Source: Fidelibacterota bacterium 408169
GTDB lineage: Bacteria; Fidelibacterota; Marinisomatia; Marinisomatales; TCS55
Reading direction: 5' to 3'
Length of the DNA: 64,000 bases
Assembly: GCA_002256485.1 (NCBI GenBank)
Contig: NNSG01000001.1
Span: 190,017-254,016, forward strand
The position numbers were made by a program, and so were the translations under genes. This document shows positions 17,636-28,361 of this stretch, piece after piece. Below the pieces are notes generated by a model that was not told the DNA's origin, searched no databases, and saw nothing but the letters and a program-made list of their open reading frames with translations. The stretch's first letter is position 1. Each line of letters opens with the position of its first letter.

Positions 17636-19150
17636 TTGATTAATCGAGAACTAATAGAAGTTTTTTCAGAAATAGCACGAGAAAAAAATGTAGAGCGCTC
17701 AGAATTGGGAAGCATTCTAGAACAATTATTCATGTACATAATTGAAAAAGAACGTGGTGATAATTCTAATTGCAGTGTTATTGTCAATCTAGATAAAGGC
17801 GAAATAGAAATTTATGCAGAGAAGGAAATTGTAGAAGAAATAGAAGATCCTGTTTTGGAAATTTTACTGGAGGAAGCAAATAATGCTATGCCGGAAGAAA
17901 AATTCGAGGTTGGCGATATTTTTGTTGAAGTAATTGATCCAAGAATATTTGGCAGACGGATGATTAATACTGCCAAACAGTTTTTCAATCAAAGATTACA
18001 GGACGTAGAGAAACATTACATTTATGAGGATTATTCTCAACGCATCGGTGAAATAGTCATAGGTGTTGTTCACCAAGTACAACGTGATAATATTTTTATT
18101 AATATTGAACAGGCTGAACTGCGTTTACCCAAAAAAGAACAAATTCATTCAGAACGATACCGCAGAGGGGATTCCATTAGAACAATTGTTAAATCAGTTG
18201 AAGTGAACCCACGTGGTCCTGAAATAATTGTATCACGAAGTGATAACCATTTTCTTTACAAAATGTTCGAAATGGAAGTTCCAGAAATTGAAGACGGTAT
18301 AATAGAAATTTTGGCAATAGCCCGACATCCGGGGGAACGAGCAAAAATAATTGTTAAATCACAAGATAGACGCATTGATCCTGTAGGCGCATGTGTTGGA
18401 ATGCGTGGGAGTAGAATTCAAGCTATTGTTCGAGAATTGAGTAATGAAAAAATTGATATTATTAATAACAGTGAGCAATCTGAAATTTTAATATCCAGAG
18501 CATTATCTCCTGCGAAACCAATCGACCTGTATATTGATGATGAACGGAAATATTGTGTCGCATTATTTAACGATGATGAGTTGGAATTTGCAATTGGTAG
18601 AGGAGGTGTTAATATAAACCTGGCTTCCAGAGTCACAGGCTTTCGAATTGATGCATTTGGTAAAAAACAGTATGAAAGGCAAAAAGAAGATCAAGCCACT
18701 TTACTGAAAATTGTACCTGAATTTCCGGATGAATTAGTTGCTTCCTTGGCCGAAAATAATATAAAAGTAGTTTCAGATTTACTAAACGCTGATGAAGAAC
18801 AATTATTAACAATTGATGGTATTAATGATGAAAATTTGGAAAAATGTTACTTGATCATACAGAATTATATTGAACGAACCGAAGAAGAGGAAACTGAAGA
18901 AGAGGAAGATATAGAATTAAAAGAAATACTTAAAAAAGTTGACGATGCAAGTAAATCAGAGGTTATAGAAGAAACTGAAAAGCAGAAAAATGAAAAAGAA
19001 GCTAAATCTACAGAAGATGAAGTTGAAGAAACTGTCGATACTAAAGATAATGATAAAACTGAAACAGAGACCAATATTGAAAATGATGAAAAAGTAGAAG
19101 ATGAAGTTGAAAACATTATTGAGACAGAAGAAGTGAAAGAGGCTGGCTAA
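17636..19150 (+). CDS. nusA: Transcription termination/antitermination factor NusA
   Basis: 504 residues. N-terminal RNA-polymerase-binding domain (1-130), S1 domain (about 137-200, IGEIVIGVVHQVQRDNIFINIEQAE), KH1 and KH2 with DPVGACVGMRGSRIQAI and FAIGRGGVNINLASRVTG, and a helix-hairpin-helix-like part (about 360-410). From about residue 415 the tail is extremely acidic (EEEETEEEED) and then Glu/Lys/Thr-rich low complexity. The start is TTG, supported by CGGAGGA 3-10 bp upstream. infB starts directly at its stop (TAA-ATG). Confidence 0.96.
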   Translation: MINRELIEVFSEIAREKNVERSELGSILEQLFMYIIEKERGDNSNCSVIVNLDKGEIEIYAEKEIVEEIEDPVLEILLEEANNAMPEEKFEVGDIFVEVIDPRIFGRRMINTAKQFFNQRLQDVEKHYIYEDYSQRIGEIVIGVVHQVQRDNIFINIEQAELRLPKKEQIHSERYRRGDSIRTIVKSVEVNPRGPEIIVSRSDNHFLYKMFEMEVPEIEDGIIEILAIARHPGERAKIIVKSQDRRIDPVGACVGMRGSRIQAIVRELSNEKIDIINNSEQSEILISRALSPAKPIDLYIDDERKYCVALFNDDELEFAIGRGGVNINLASRVTGFRIDAFGKKQYERQKEDQATLLKIVPEFPDELVASLAENNIKVVSDLLNADEEQLLTIDGINDENLEKCYLIIQNYIERTEEEETEEEEDIELKEILKKVDDASKSEVIEETEKQKNEKEAKSTEDEVEETVDTKDNDKTETETNIENDEKVEDEVENIIETEEVKEAG

Positions 19151-21547
19151 ATGGCTAAACGATCCAAACGCATATTCCAAGTCGCTAAAAATTTAAATAT
19201 ATCACACACGGAAATATTAATTTTTCTTAAGGGAAAAGGGATTGATGTAGCTAGTCACATGTCACCTGTTGATGAGGATGCATTGGCTCTAATTGAAACT
19301 GAATTTGCAAAAGATAAAGAAAATGTAGATCGATATCGAAAAGAGCAAGTACGTAGGGAAATTCATAATACGCGTATAATTGAACAGCAAAAGATCTCTA
19401 AGAAACTTGACCTTTTGTCTTTGGATGAACAACGAAAAATAGAAGAAGAAGAAAAACAAAAGGCTGTTAAAGAAGAAAAACAAAAACAGGAAGAAAAAGT
19501 TCTTAAACAACAAAAAGATGAAAAGAAAGCAAAGGAAACTAAAAAGAAATTAGAAAAACCTAAAAAACAGCGCTTGCGAAAAATTGATATTTCCGAAATA
19601 GAATCTCAAATCGGACAAACGTCCAGATCAAGAAGTAAGGTCGTGGACAAAAAAGAAAAGAAAGTACAAAAAAGCGTTAAAGATGCTGTCAAGCAAACCC
19701 TATCTAAAATCGATACAAAAACAAAAAAGAAACAATATAAAAAAGACAAGCTCGTTGTTGAAGAACAGGATGATGAAATTAAAAAAACAATTCGTGTTGC
19801 AGAATTTTCTAATGTGGATGAATTGAGCAAAATATTTGAAGTAAATGCTAGCAATATTATTCAGGAATGCCTTGGATTAGGCAAACTCGTTACGATTAAT
19901 CAAAGGATGGACTGGGACATAATAGAGCTTCTTGCAGAGTCATATGGATTTATTCCTGAAAAAATCATAGATATTGGTGAAGAAATTTTTAAAGTGGAGG
20001 ATACAGAGGAAGATATAGAAAAAGCAACTCATCGTCCACCAGTAGTAACGATTATGGGGCATGTTGATCATGGTAAAACATCCATACTTGATTATATTAG
20101 AAAAGCAAATGTTGTGGCGGGCGAATCGGGTGGAATTACACAACACATTGGTGCCTATAAAGTAGAATTAGAGAATAATAAAGAAATTACATTTTTAGAT
20201 ACACCTGGACATGAAGCGTTTACAGCTATGCGAGCCCGGGGAGCACAAGTCACAGATATTGTTGTTGTGGTAGTTGCGGCAAACGATGGGGTTATGCCCC
20301 AAACGATGGAAGCCATAGATCATGCAAAAGCTGCCGAAGTACCTATTATTGTTGCTATCAATAAGATCGATTTGCCTGAGGCAGATCCGGATAGGGTAAA
20401 GCGCGAATTATCTGATCATGAAGTATTGGTCGAAGATTGGGGTGGTAAAGTTCAAGCTGTACATGTTTCAGCAAAAACAGGTGAGGGAATAGATGATATA
20501 ATGAATTCAATTTTATTAGAAGCTGAAGTGCTTGAGCTAAAAGTCAATGCAGACACATATGCTCGAGGCACTGTTATTGATTCAAGATTAGATAAAGGAC
20601 ATGGCCCAATAGCTACTGTTCTGATACAAAAAGGTTCTCTCAACGTAACAGACCCTTTCATTTGCAGCAGTTATTCTGGAAAAGTGAGAGCAATGATGAA
20701 CGAACGTGGCCAACGTGTTGAGAGTGCAGGACCATCTGAAGCTGTTCAGGTTCTTGGATTTGATAAGGTGCCGCAAGCTGCTGATGTTTTTGCAGTGTTT
20801 GAGAATGAAAAAGATTTAAAACGAATTGCATCAGAACGTCAACGAATGAAGCGGGAAATTCAACAAAGGAAAGTCGCTACTCAATCATTAGATGCTATGT
20901 CAGCACTTATTAAAGATGGGGCAATTAAGACGCTACCATTGATCATTAAAGGTGATGTAGATGGCTCAATTGAAGTGCTAGCTGAATCACTAGAAAAAAT
21001 TAAGCATGAAGAAGTCGGAGTGCGGGTTATCCATAAAGCAGTCGGAATGGTTAATGAATCAGACGTACTTCTTGCAGCAGCTTCCAATGCAGTTGTGATC
21101 GGATTCCATGTACAAGTCAGTTCGAATGCAAAATTGCTGGCTAATCAGGAAGGAGTGGAAATTCGCTCTTATACAGTTATATATAATGCTGTTGAAGAGA
21201 TTAAACTCGCTCTTGAAGGATTATTAGAACCGGAAAAAGTCGAAAACATACTTGGCCGTGCTACCGTCCAAGAATTATTTAAAATTCCAAAAATTGGTTT
21301 TATTGCCGGTAGCAAAGTACATGAGGGTCACATAAAACGCGGTGAAATGGCCCGTGTTATCCGTGAAGAAGAAGCCATACACGAAGGTAGAGTTGTTTCA
21401 TTAAAACGATTTAAAGATGATGTAAAAGAAGTAAAGGAAGGAATGGAGTGTGGTATAGGAGTGGATGATTTCTCAAAATTCATAGAGGGAGATGAAATTG
21501 TCGTATTTGAAATCCAAAAAATTAAACGGAAACTTGAAACAACTTGA
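19151..21547 (+). CDS. infB: Translation initiation factor IF-2
   Basis: 798 residues: short IF2-N domain, a long Lys/Glu-rich helical linker (about 55-215), second IF2-N-like segment, G domain with GHVDHGKTS near 302, DTPGHEAFT and NKIDLP, then domains II-IV through [25 protein letters not shown]. It brings initiator tRNA to the 30S subunit and promotes subunit joining. The first codon abuts the nusA stop; the 3' end overlaps rbfA by 4 bp. Confidence 0.98.
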   Translation: MAKRSKRIFQVAKNLNISHTEILIFLKGKGIDVASHMSPVDEDALALIETEFAKDKENVDRYRKEQVRREIHNTRIIEQQKISKKLDLLSLDEQRKIEEEEKQKAVKEEKQKQEEKVLKQQKDEKKAKETKKKLEKPKKQRLRKIDISEIESQIGQTSRSRSKVVDKKEKKVQKSVKDAVKQTLSKIDTKTKKKQYKKDKLVVEEQDDEIKKTIRVAEFSNVDELSKIFEVNASNIIQECLGLGKLVTINQRMDWDIIELLAESYGFIPEKIIDIGEEIFKVEDTEEDIEKATHRPPVVTIMGHVDHGKTSILDYIRKANVVAGESGGITQHIGAYKVELENNKEITFLDTPGHEAFTAMRARGAQVTDIVVVVVAANDGVMPQTMEAIDHAKAAEVPIIVAINKIDLPEADPDRVKRELSDHEVLVEDWGGKVQAVHVSAKTGEGIDDIMNSILLEAEVLELKVNADTYARGTVIDSRLDKGHGPIATVLIQKGSLNVTDPFICSSYSGKVRAMMNERGQRVESAGPSEAVQVLGFDKVPQAADVFAVFENEKDLKRIASERQRMKREIQQRKVATQSLDAMSALIKDGAIKTLPLIIKGDVDGSIEVLAESLEKIKHEEVGVRVIHKAVGMVNESDVLLAAASNAVVIGFHVQVSSNAKLLANQEGVEIRSYTVIYNAVEEIKLALEGLLEPEKVENILGRATVQELFKIPKIGFIAGSKVHEGHIKRGEMARVIREEEAIHEGRVVSLKRFKDDVKEVKEGMECGIGVDDFSKFIEGDEIVVFEIQKIKRKLETT

Positions 21548-21906
21548 CATACAAAAAGCCTTATAAACGCACTGAACGCGTTAGTTTGCTGATTCAACAA
21601 ATACTCGGCGAAATCACTACCAAGCACATTGACCTTTCACATTTGGGTTTCATTACATTTACACGAGTTGACATATCTCCGGATCTTCGTCACAGTAAAG
21701 TTTATTACAGCGTGATTAATAAAAAATTTCCAGAGGATTTCATTAATTTGGAATTGAACAAATTGACGAAGTCATTTCGTAAATATTTGGGACAAGAGAT
21801 TCGACTAAAAAACACACCTGATATAACGTTTTACCAAGATGAAGCCATAAAGCATGAAGCGTATATGCAATTCTTAATGAAAGATTTGAAAACAGGTAAA
21901 TCATGA
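21544..21906 (+). CDS. rbfA: Ribosome-binding factor A
   Basis: 120-residue KH-fold 30S maturation factor: RTERVSLLIQQILGEI at the N-terminus, then FTRVDISPDLRHSKVYYSV and the C-terminal LKNTPDITFYQDEAIKHE. TTG start overlapping the infB stop (TTGA). Translationally coupled on both sides, since its stop overlaps the truB start (ATGA). Confidence 0.93.
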   Translation: MTYKKPYKRTERVSLLIQQILGEITTKHIDLSHLGFITFTRVDISPDLRHSKVYYSVINKKFPEDFINLELNKLTKSFRKYLGQEIRLKNTPDITFYQDEAIKHEAYMQFLMKDLKTGKS

Positions 21907-22556
21907 TTTTAAATATGTATAAACCAAAAGGGTGGACATCATTTGACGTTGTTAAAAAAGTAAGATCAATTACGAAAGAAAAAAAGGTGGGTCATGGAGG
22001 AACATTAGATCCATTTGCTGAAGGCGTACTTGTTTTAGGTACGGGGCCTGATACTAAAAAATTAGGTATGATTTCAGATACGAATAAGGAGTATTTTGCT
22101 ACATTAAAATTAGGTACAAGAACAGATACATATGATATTGACGGACAAGTTGTAGAAGATAAAGAAATTCCAATGTTAACTCTTAAAGAAGTAAATACTG
22201 TTTTGAAGTCATTTATTGGTGAACAATATCAAACACCTCCCATGTATTCAGCAAAAAAAGTAAATGGACAACGATTGTATAAATTGGCCAGAAAAAATAT
22301 TGAAATCGAACGTGAACCATGTTTAATCAACATTGTAGACATTGAGTTGATCACTTTTAATTCACCAGTCATTGAATTCAATGTTACTTGCTCAAAAGGT
22401 ACGTATATACGTGTTTTGGGCAACGAAATTGCAAACCAGTTAGGTACAGTTGGACACTTGATTGCTTTAAAGCGTAAGAAGGTTGGTGAATATGCAATCA
22501 ACGAAACAATTCAAATAGATGATTTAGTAAATAATGGATGTTTTAAAGAACCTTGA
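21903..22556 (+). CDS. truB: tRNA pseudouridine(55) synthase TruB
   Basis: 217 residues. N-terminal YKPKGWTSFDVV and the catalytic loop GHGGTLDPFAEGVLVLGTG with Asp36; YQTPPMYSAKKVNGQRLYKLAR and CSKGTYIRVLGNEIA are conserved. It makes pseudouridine 55 in the T loop of tRNAs. The protein is shorter than E. coli TruB (about 314) and ends without a PUA domain, as in short TruB forms. The last 23 bp overlap ribF. Confidence 0.95.
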   Translation: MILNMYKPKGWTSFDVVKKVRSITKEKKVGHGGTLDPFAEGVLVLGTGPDTKKLGMISDTNKEYFATLKLGTRTDTYDIDGQVVEDKEIPMLTLKEVNTVLKSFIGEQYQTPPMYSAKKVNGQRLYKLARKNIEIEREPCLINIVDIELITFNSPVIEFNVTCSKGTYIRVLGNEIANQLGTVGHLIALKRKKVGEYAINETIQIDDLVNNGCFKEP

Positions 22557-23469
22557 AAATATAAAAACCGAGGATCGATCCGTTTTAACCATTGGTTCAT
22601 TTGATGGTTTACATAGAGGTCATCAGGAAATTGTAAAAAAAGTAGTTTCAAAAGCTCAATCGCAGCATGTTAAATCTGTGGTAATTACGTTTGATCCCCA
22701 CCCGCGACATGTTCTGGATAAGAATAGAAAATTGCCTTTGTTAATTTCCTTGGATAAAAAACTATCATTGCTGAAAGAACTCCAGGTGGATAAGGTATTA
22801 GTAATTCCATTTACAGAAAATTTTTCTAAAATTCCCGCTGAGCAGTTTATGGATCAAATTGTGATTAATAATTTTAATCCGGACCATATCATTATAGGCC
22901 ATGATCATCATTTTGGCTATAATCGTGAGGGGTCTCCAAAGTTTATAAAAGATTATTGTGACAGTAGGGATTTTACATGTGAAGTCATTGAAGCGGTTAC
23001 AGATGATTCGATTGTTTTATCAAGCTCACATATTCGACAATTAATTCAGGAAGGGTTTGTCCGACGTGCCTCATTTGAATTGGGATGGGTGTATGGTTTT
23101 AAAGTTCACGTAGTACAAGGTGCAGGACGAGGGAAGGAATTATCATTTCCAACAGCAAATTTCATCCCAACCGAGGAAAATCAATTATTTCCCAAAAATG
23201 GAGTTTATTTTTGCAGGGGAAGGATTAATAGTAATTCACTGTATGGAATGTGTAATTTAGGAGTACGCCCAACGTTCGATGAAAATGATTTTGTTGCTGA
23301 AATTCACTTTTTTACTGAAGACATTAATAATTTATATAATCAGGAAATAGAGATCGAATTTCTCGAACGAATTCGAGATGAACAAAAATTTGAAAATGCT
23401 GACCAATTGGTACAGCAACTGAAAAAAGATAGACGTTATTGTAATCAATTAATACAAAAATATTTATAG
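22534..23469 (+). CDS. ribF: Bifunctional riboflavin kinase/FAD synthetase
   Basis: 311 residues. Residues 1-180 are the FAD synthetase (nucleotidyltransferase) domain with [13 protein letters not shown] and [14 protein letters not shown]; residues about 185-305 are the flavokinase domain with [15 protein letters not shown] and [13 protein letters not shown]. It converts riboflavin to FMN and FAD. The ATG lies inside the truB 3' end, so the two are coupled. rpsO follows 8 bp after the stop. Confidence 0.96.
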   Translation: MDVLKNLENIKTEDRSVLTIGSFDGLHRGHQEIVKKVVSKAQSQHVKSVVITFDPHPRHVLDKNRKLPLLISLDKKLSLLKELQVDKVLVIPFTENFSKIPAEQFMDQIVINNFNPDHIIIGHDHHFGYNREGSPKFIKDYCDSRDFTCEVIEAVTDDSIVLSSSHIRQLIQEGFVRRASFELGWVYGFKVHVVQGAGRGKELSFPTANFIPTEENQLFPKNGVYFCRGRINSNSLYGMCNLGVRPTFDENDFVAEIHFFTEDINNLYNQEIEIEFLERIRDEQKFENADQLVQQLKKDRRYCNQLIQKYL

Positions 23470-23477
23470 GAGAAATT

Positions 23478-23747
23478 ATGTCAATAACAAAAGAAGAAAA
23501 AAAAGAGATACTAGATGAATTTGGTAAGCACGAAACTGACACAGGATCTGCTGAAGGCCAAATCGCTTTGTTGACGAAGCGTGTCCGTGAATTAACGGAA
23601 CATGCTAAGCAACACAAAAAAGACCATCATTCACGTCGTGGATTGGTTATGATAGTGTCAAAGAGAAAGAAACTAATGAAGTACCTGCGTCGCAAGGATC
23701 CAAAAGGTTATGTGGAGTTGGTAAAGAAGTTGAAGATAAGAGGATAA
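23478..23747 (+). CDS. rpsO: 30S ribosomal protein S15
   Basis: 89 residues, exact family length. [22 protein letters not shown] and [24 protein letters not shown] are characteristic; the protein binds the central domain of 16S rRNA. AGGAGAAATT precedes the ATG. As in E. coli it sits directly before pnp (9-bp gap). Confidence 0.98.
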   Translation: MSITKEEKKEILDEFGKHETDTGSAEGQIALLTKRVRELTEHAKQHKKDHHSRRGLVMIVSKRKKLMKYLRRKDPKGYVELVKKLKIRG

Positions 23748-23756
23748 GAAAAGAAA

Positions 23757-25928
23757 ATGATAGTAAAAGAGATAGACCTTTGCGGAAAAACGCTTAGGAT
23801 TGAAACAGGACAGGTGGCACGGCAATCGGCCGGATCTGTTCTCGTGACGTATGGTGAAACCACTATTTTGTGTGCAGTAAATGCATCAAAGAAAATGAGG
23901 GAAGATATAGATTTTTTCCCATTACAAGTTGAATACAGAGAACGGCATTATGCAGCTGGTAAAATCCCAGGAGGATTTTTCAAACGCGAAGCACGCCCTT
24001 CAGAAAGAGAAGTATTGACCAGCCGATTGACGGACAGGCCCATCAGACCCCTGTTCCCAAAATCATTCAAATATGAGACACAGGTCATGATTACTGCCTT
24101 TAGTGCAGACGGTGAGAATCCGCCTGATATTTTAGCTGGAATCGGAGCTTCAGCAGCGCTGCTGATTTCCGATATTCCTTGGAATGGACCAATCGCAACT
24201 GTCCGAGTTGGACAGGTGGATGGAGATTTTGTCATTAACCCCACTAATAGTCAGATGGAAGACTCACGTATGGAAATGATTGTTTCCGGAAATGAGAAAA
24301 CGATAGTGATGGTTGAAGGTGAAGCGGATGAAATCAGTGAAGATGATATGGTAGCAGCATTACAAGCAGCTCATGAAGTCATTGTCCAAATCATAGATGT
24401 GCAAAAGGCACTTGCTGCCGAATTGGAGATTGTGAAGCGACCTATTCCAGAAGTAGAGGAAAATGAAGAACTGAATGCTGATATTGATAAACTCGTTCAA
24501 AGCAAGATTGGAGATATAATTAAGATCGCTGATAAAAAAGAACGAGATGAAGCCAGAGATGAATTGTATAGTAATACGAATGAATCTTTGGAAGATACAT
24601 TTCCGGATATGGAAAAAGAAATAAGTAGTCAAATTGATACTTATTTCAAAACAGCTTTTCGAGATCAAATTCTAAATGAAGGAAAACGTAGTGACGGACG
24701 TAAAACTGATGAAATCAGGGAAATAACAATTATACCCGGATTTCTTCCCAGAACGCATGGTTCTGTGCTTTTCACTCGAGGTGAGACACAAGCTTTAGTT
24801 GTTTTGACGTTAGGGACTAAAAGTGATGAGCAGATCATCGATACAATGGCAGATGATTATAAGAAGAATTATTATCTTCACTATAATTTTCCACCATATT
24901 GTGTCGGTGAAGTCGGACGTATCGGTTTCACCGGACGCCGTGAAATCGGCCATGGTAATCTGGCAGAACGTTCATTAAAAACTATTTTGCCAGAATATGA
25001 TGATTTTCCCTATACATTACGGATTGTCTCTGAAATCCTTGAATCAAATGGTTCGTCTTCCATGGCTTCGGTGTGTGGTGGCTCATTAGCATTAATGAAT
25101 GCTGGTGCACCAACTAAATGCCATGTGGCAGGTATTGCTATGGGTTTGATTATGGAAGGGGATAAGCATGCAATTTTGAGCGATATTCTTGGAGCAGAAG
25201 ATCATTTGGGTGATATGGATTTCAAGGTTGCAGGTACAGAAAAAGGAATCACAGCTATTCAGCTTGATCTGAAAATTGAAGGAATTTCTTTCGATTTAAT
25301 TTCAGAAGCATTAGCTCAAGCTAATACAGGGAGAATGCACATCCTCGGGCTTATGAATGAAGCTCTTCCTGAACCGTCCGAAATGTCTCAATATGCACCA
25401 CGGATTACTAGTTTACAAATCAATCCGGAGAAAATTGGAGCATTAATAGGTCCTGGTGGTAAAAACATCAAAAAAATCATTGAAGACACGGAATGTGAAA
25501 TCAATGTGGATGACGATGGTGTTGTAACTATTGCCAATCCTGACGCGGCCAAATGCAACGATGCAATTGAACTTATAAAAGCGATCACATTTGAACCAGA
25601 AGAAGGTCAGGAATTTGACGCCATTGTAACTCGACTGATGACATTCGGTGCATTTGTTGAATTTGCTCCCGGGCGCGAAGGTCTTGTACATATTTCAGAA
25701 CTCGATTGGAATCGAACTGAAAAAGTAGAAGATGTAGTTAAAACTGGGGATGATATTCGAGTTAGACTCATAAAGATAGATGATCAAGGCAGACTAGACT
25801 TTAGCCGTAAAGCCCTTCTACCAAAACCTGAAGGATATGTTGAGCGACCTAAAAGGGAATCAGGTAACAGAGGCAAACATAAGAGTGGTGGATTTAGAAA
25901 AGATCGCAACAGAGGACGCCGCAGATAA
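23757..25928 (+). CDS. pnp: Polyribonucleotide nucleotidyltransferase (PNPase)
   Basis: 723 residues. Two RNase PH domains, the first with PGGFFKREARPSEREVLTSR and the second with GTKSDEQ...GEVGRIGFTGRREIGHGNLAERSL, a linking helical domain, KH domain (KIGALIGPGGKNIKKI, about 562-577) and S1 domain (about 620-690), ending in a short Arg/Gly-rich tail (RNRGRRR). It is a 3'-5' phosphorolytic exoribonuclease of the degradosome type. Its stop codon abuts the ald start (TAAATG). Confidence 0.98.
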   Translation: MIVKEIDLCGKTLRIETGQVARQSAGSVLVTYGETTILCAVNASKKMREDIDFFPLQVEYRERHYAAGKIPGGFFKREARPSEREVLTSRLTDRPIRPLFPKSFKYETQVMITAFSADGENPPDILAGIGASAALLISDIPWNGPIATVRVGQVDGDFVINPTNSQMEDSRMEMIVSGNEKTIVMVEGEADEISEDDMVAALQAAHEVIVQIIDVQKALAAELEIVKRPIPEVEENEELNADIDKLVQSKIGDIIKIADKKERDEARDELYSNTNESLEDTFPDMEKEISSQIDTYFKTAFRDQILNEGKRSDGRKTDEIREITIIPGFLPRTHGSVLFTRGETQALVVLTLGTKSDEQIIDTMADDYKKNYYLHYNFPPYCVGEVGRIGFTGRREIGHGNLAERSLKTILPEYDDFPYTLRIVSEILESNGSSSMASVCGGSLALMNAGAPTKCHVAGIAMGLIMEGDKHAILSDILGAEDHLGDMDFKVAGTEKGITAIQLDLKIEGISFDLISEALAQANTGRMHILGLMNEALPEPSEMSQYAPRITSLQINPEKIGALIGPGGKNIKKIIEDTECEINVDDDGVVTIANPDAAKCNDAIELIKAITFEPEEGQEFDAIVTRLMTFGAFVEFAPGREGLVHISELDWNRTEKVEDVVKTGDDIRVRLIKIDDQGRLDFSRKALLPKPEGYVERPKRESGNRGKHKSGGFRKDRNRGRRR

Positions 25929-27047
25929 ATGATCATTGGTGTTCCGAGAGAAATAAAACAAAATGAAAACCGAGTTGCGTTAACTCCGAGCATTGCTCTT
26001 GAGTTGACACAGCAGGGACATGAAGTTATCATAGAAAAAACCGCTGGTCTATCCAGCGGTTTTTCTGATAACGATTATGAAGATGTAAATTGTCGAATCG
26101 TTGAAACACCAAAGGAGATTTTTGATAATGTTGAATTGGTGATTAAGGTTAAAGAACCACAGCCTGTTGAAATAGCTATGTGTCCAAAAGGTTTGACCAT
26201 GTTCACCTATTTTCATTTTGCAGCTTCCGAAGAATTAACAATATCATTCTTGGAAACCGGTGCTACAGCCATTGCCTATGAAACAATCATGACAAATGAT
26301 GGTAGTTTACCCTTATTGATACCTATGAGTGAAGTTGCAGGTCGTATGTCAGTTCAGGAAGGTGCTAAATTTCTTGAAAAAGTGAAGGGTGGAAGAGGTA
26401 TTCTTTTGGGGGGAGTCCCCGGAGTTGAACCTGCAAAAGTAACTATTTTAGGAGGTGGAATAGTTGGAACAAATGCTGCTTTAATTGCAGCTGGATTGGG
26501 TGCAAATGTTTTCATTTTAGATATTAATTTAAACCGATTGCGTCATTTAGAAGAAATTATGCCCAAAAATGTGCGCACTGTTTACAGTAATCAATACAAT
26601 ATCCGTGAACATTTAGCACAAACAGATTTGCTTATTGGTGCAGTGTTAATTCCTGGGGCAGTCGCTCCGAAATTAGTGACTAGAGATATGCTTAAATTGA
26701 TGCGACCGGGATCAGTAATTGTCGATGTAGCTGTTGATCAAGGTGGTTGTATTGAAACATGCAAGCCCACAACTCACGAAGATCCAATTTATGAAGTAGA
26801 TGATATTATACATTATTGTGTGGCAAACATGCCAGGTGCCGTACCATTTACATCAACAACAGCATTGACGAATGCAACGAATCCCTATATACAAAAATTA
26901 GCAAATGATGGCATACTGAACGCATTGCGTAATGATGACTCTCTCGTCCATGGATTAAATATGATTAACGGTTACGTAACTCATAAAGCAGTAGCAGACG
27001 CATTCGATTTGAAATATACACATCCTGAAATTACCTTAAAGAATTGA
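25929..27047 (+). CDS. ald: Alanine dehydrogenase
   Basis: 372 residues. MIIGVPREIKQNENRVALTPS, the KVKEPQP loop, FTYFHFAASEELT, and the NAD site VTILGGGIVGTNAALIAAGLGANVFILD (about 169-196) give a clear match to NAD-dependent L-alanine dehydrogenase, which interconverts alanine and pyruvate plus ammonia. It follows pnp without a gap, an unusual extension of the rimP-pnp operon. The alsT-type carrier at 4.8-6.4 kb may supply its substrate, but it is distant. Confidence 0.96.
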   Translation: MIIGVPREIKQNENRVALTPSIALELTQQGHEVIIEKTAGLSSGFSDNDYEDVNCRIVETPKEIFDNVELVIKVKEPQPVEIAMCPKGLTMFTYFHFAASEELTISFLETGATAIAYETIMTNDGSLPLLIPMSEVAGRMSVQEGAKFLEKVKGGRGILLGGVPGVEPAKVTILGGGIVGTNAALIAAGLGANVFILDINLNRLRHLEEIMPKNVRTVYSNQYNIREHLAQTDLLIGAVLIPGAVAPKLVTRDMLKLMRPGSVIVDVAVDQGGCIETCKPTTHEDPIYEVDDIIHYCVANMPGAVPFTSTTALTNATNPYIQKLANDGILNALRNDDSLVHGLNMINGYVTHKAVADAFDLKYTHPEITLKN

Positions 27048-27112
27048 TTTAAATTCTTTGCACCGACGGTATCTCTGCATTAATTTAAAGTATCGCTTTA
27101 AATAGCGTTTCC

Positions 27113-27484
27113 ATGAGATCTACACCAAAACAAATAAAAAAACTTTACTATTCCATTGGGGAAGTAAGCAAACTCACAGAGTTGAAACCCTATGTTTTAC
27201 GATATTGGGAAACAGAGTTTAAACAACTTGCACCCCCTAAAAATAGAGCTGGGAACAGAACATATCGACAGAAGGATATAGATATTATTTTACAGATTAA
27301 GGATCTTCTTTATAATAGAAAATTCACGATTAAAGGTGCCATAACTCAATTTACTTCTGGGGAAAAAGCAGAAGAAATGATAAACAAGAAAGAGACTGAT
27401 GGTTCAAATGAAAAGAATAGCGAAATTTTGGTTAAAGTAAAACAAGAACTGGAATCCATTTTAGAATTTATACATAAAAATTAA
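27113..27484 (+). CDS. MerR-type HTH transcriptional regulator
   Basis: 123 residues. Winged helix-turn-helix at the N-terminus: YYSIGEVSKLTELKPYVLRYWETEF then RAGNRTYRQKDIDIILQIKDLLY, as in MerR family members. The C-terminus is a short helix without the Cys motifs of metal sensors, so the ligand is unknown. This short MerR subtype is often encoded near translation genes in Bacteroidota-like genomes. It ends 1 bp before tRNA-Pro(GGG). Confidence 0.88.
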   Translation: MRSTPKQIKKLYYSIGEVSKLTELKPYVLRYWETEFKQLAPPKNRAGNRTYRQKDIDIILQIKDLLYNRKFTIKGAITQFTSGEKAEEMINKKETDGSNEKNSEILVKVKQELESILEFIHKN

Positions 27485-27485
27485 T

Positions 27486-27559
27486 CGGAGCGTGGCGTAG
27501 CCCGGTAGCGCACTGCAATGGGGTTGCAGGGGTCGCAGGTTCAAATCCTGTCGCTCCGA
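27486..27559 (+). tRNA. tRNA-Pro(GGG)
   Basis: 74 nt: acceptor CGGAGCG/CGCTCCG with the C1-G72 pair typical of bacterial tRNA-Pro; D arm GGCGTAGCCCGGTAGCGC, anticodon stem CTGCA/TGCAG with loop ATGGGGT (GGG), T arm GCAGGTTCAAATCCTGT. CCA is not encoded. Confidence 0.96.
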
Positions 27560-27561
27560 CG

Positions 27562-27593
27562 AAAAGCCTTCCTCGATTGAGAAAGGCTTTTTA
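27562..27593 (+). terminator. Rho-independent terminator after tRNA-Pro(GGG)
   Basis: Stem AAAGCCTT (27563-27570) / AAGGCTTT (27583-27590), extended by an inner CTC/GAG, followed by a T run. It begins 2 bp after the tRNA. Confidence 0.9.
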
Positions 27594-27621
27594 ACTTGAT
27601 TCAATACTTAATTTAAACAAA

Positions 27622-28320
27622 ATGAAAATATTTATTAATAATCCAAAATTCACTTTAATTCAATTTCCTATGATTGCTATTGTTGTATTTGTATCATTGC
27701 TGTTAATTGGATCGCAATTGTATTCAGGCGGGACGGAAGTGAACTCGGAAACTGTAGGATATATTTTTACAGAAAATTATATCAGTGACCTTGGTCGTAC
27801 CACAACACATTCCGGGGAAAGTAATCTATTTTCATCACTTATATTTATTATAGTTTTTTCTATAATGACATTCTCATTATTTACATATTTCTATGGTAAT
27901 TATTCCTTTTTCAAAAACAAATTTCACACTGGAGGCAATATGTTTAAACTGGGCACATTTTTTGGAATGTGTTTCAGTTTGTGTTTTTTGGGTATAGCAC
28001 TAACTCCTGCTGATATAAATTTGAAAGATCATATTCTTTTTGCTGAATTTTTATTCAGGTTTCTCTTTGGAAGTTCAATATTATTATTCCTTTCTTTTTA
28101 CAAAATGCACCCATCAACGCGTCTACTCTCTTTTGGATATTTACTTATAGCAGCAGCAACTGGAACGTATATAGCTTTATCAGATTTTGAATTGAATTCA
28201 ATGCTGTTTAGCAATAATTATTTAGCAGAAGTCATTACTCAAAAATTGATTACAATTAGCTTATTATCGGGATTTGTTTTAGTCGGAACGATTAATAATC
28301 GGATACTAAAAGAAAAATAA
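27622..28320 (+). CDS. DUF998-like polytopic membrane protein
   Basis: 232 residues, about six hydrophobic segments. The early loop reads ENYISDLGRTTTHSGESNLFSS, like the Y-x-S-D-L-G...N pattern of DUF998 membrane proteins, whose function is unknown. First gene of a co-directional set (DUF2914, phosphodiester glycosidase, GT2, YqaA) after the tRNA-Pro terminator. Confidence 0.7.
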   Translation: MKIFINNPKFTLIQFPMIAIVVFVSLLLIGSQLYSGGTEVNSETVGYIFTENYISDLGRTTTHSGESNLFSSLIFIIVFSIMTFSLFTYFYGNYSFFKNKFHTGGNMFKLGTFFGMCFSLCFLGIALTPADINLKDHILFAEFLFRFLFGSSILLFLSFYKMHPSTRLLSFGYLLIAAATGTYIALSDFELNSMLFSNNYLAEVITQKLITISLLSGFVLVGTINNRILKEK

Positions 28321-28361
28321 GTCTATTTTATTTCTTCAATAAACACCTTTAAATTTCTTGA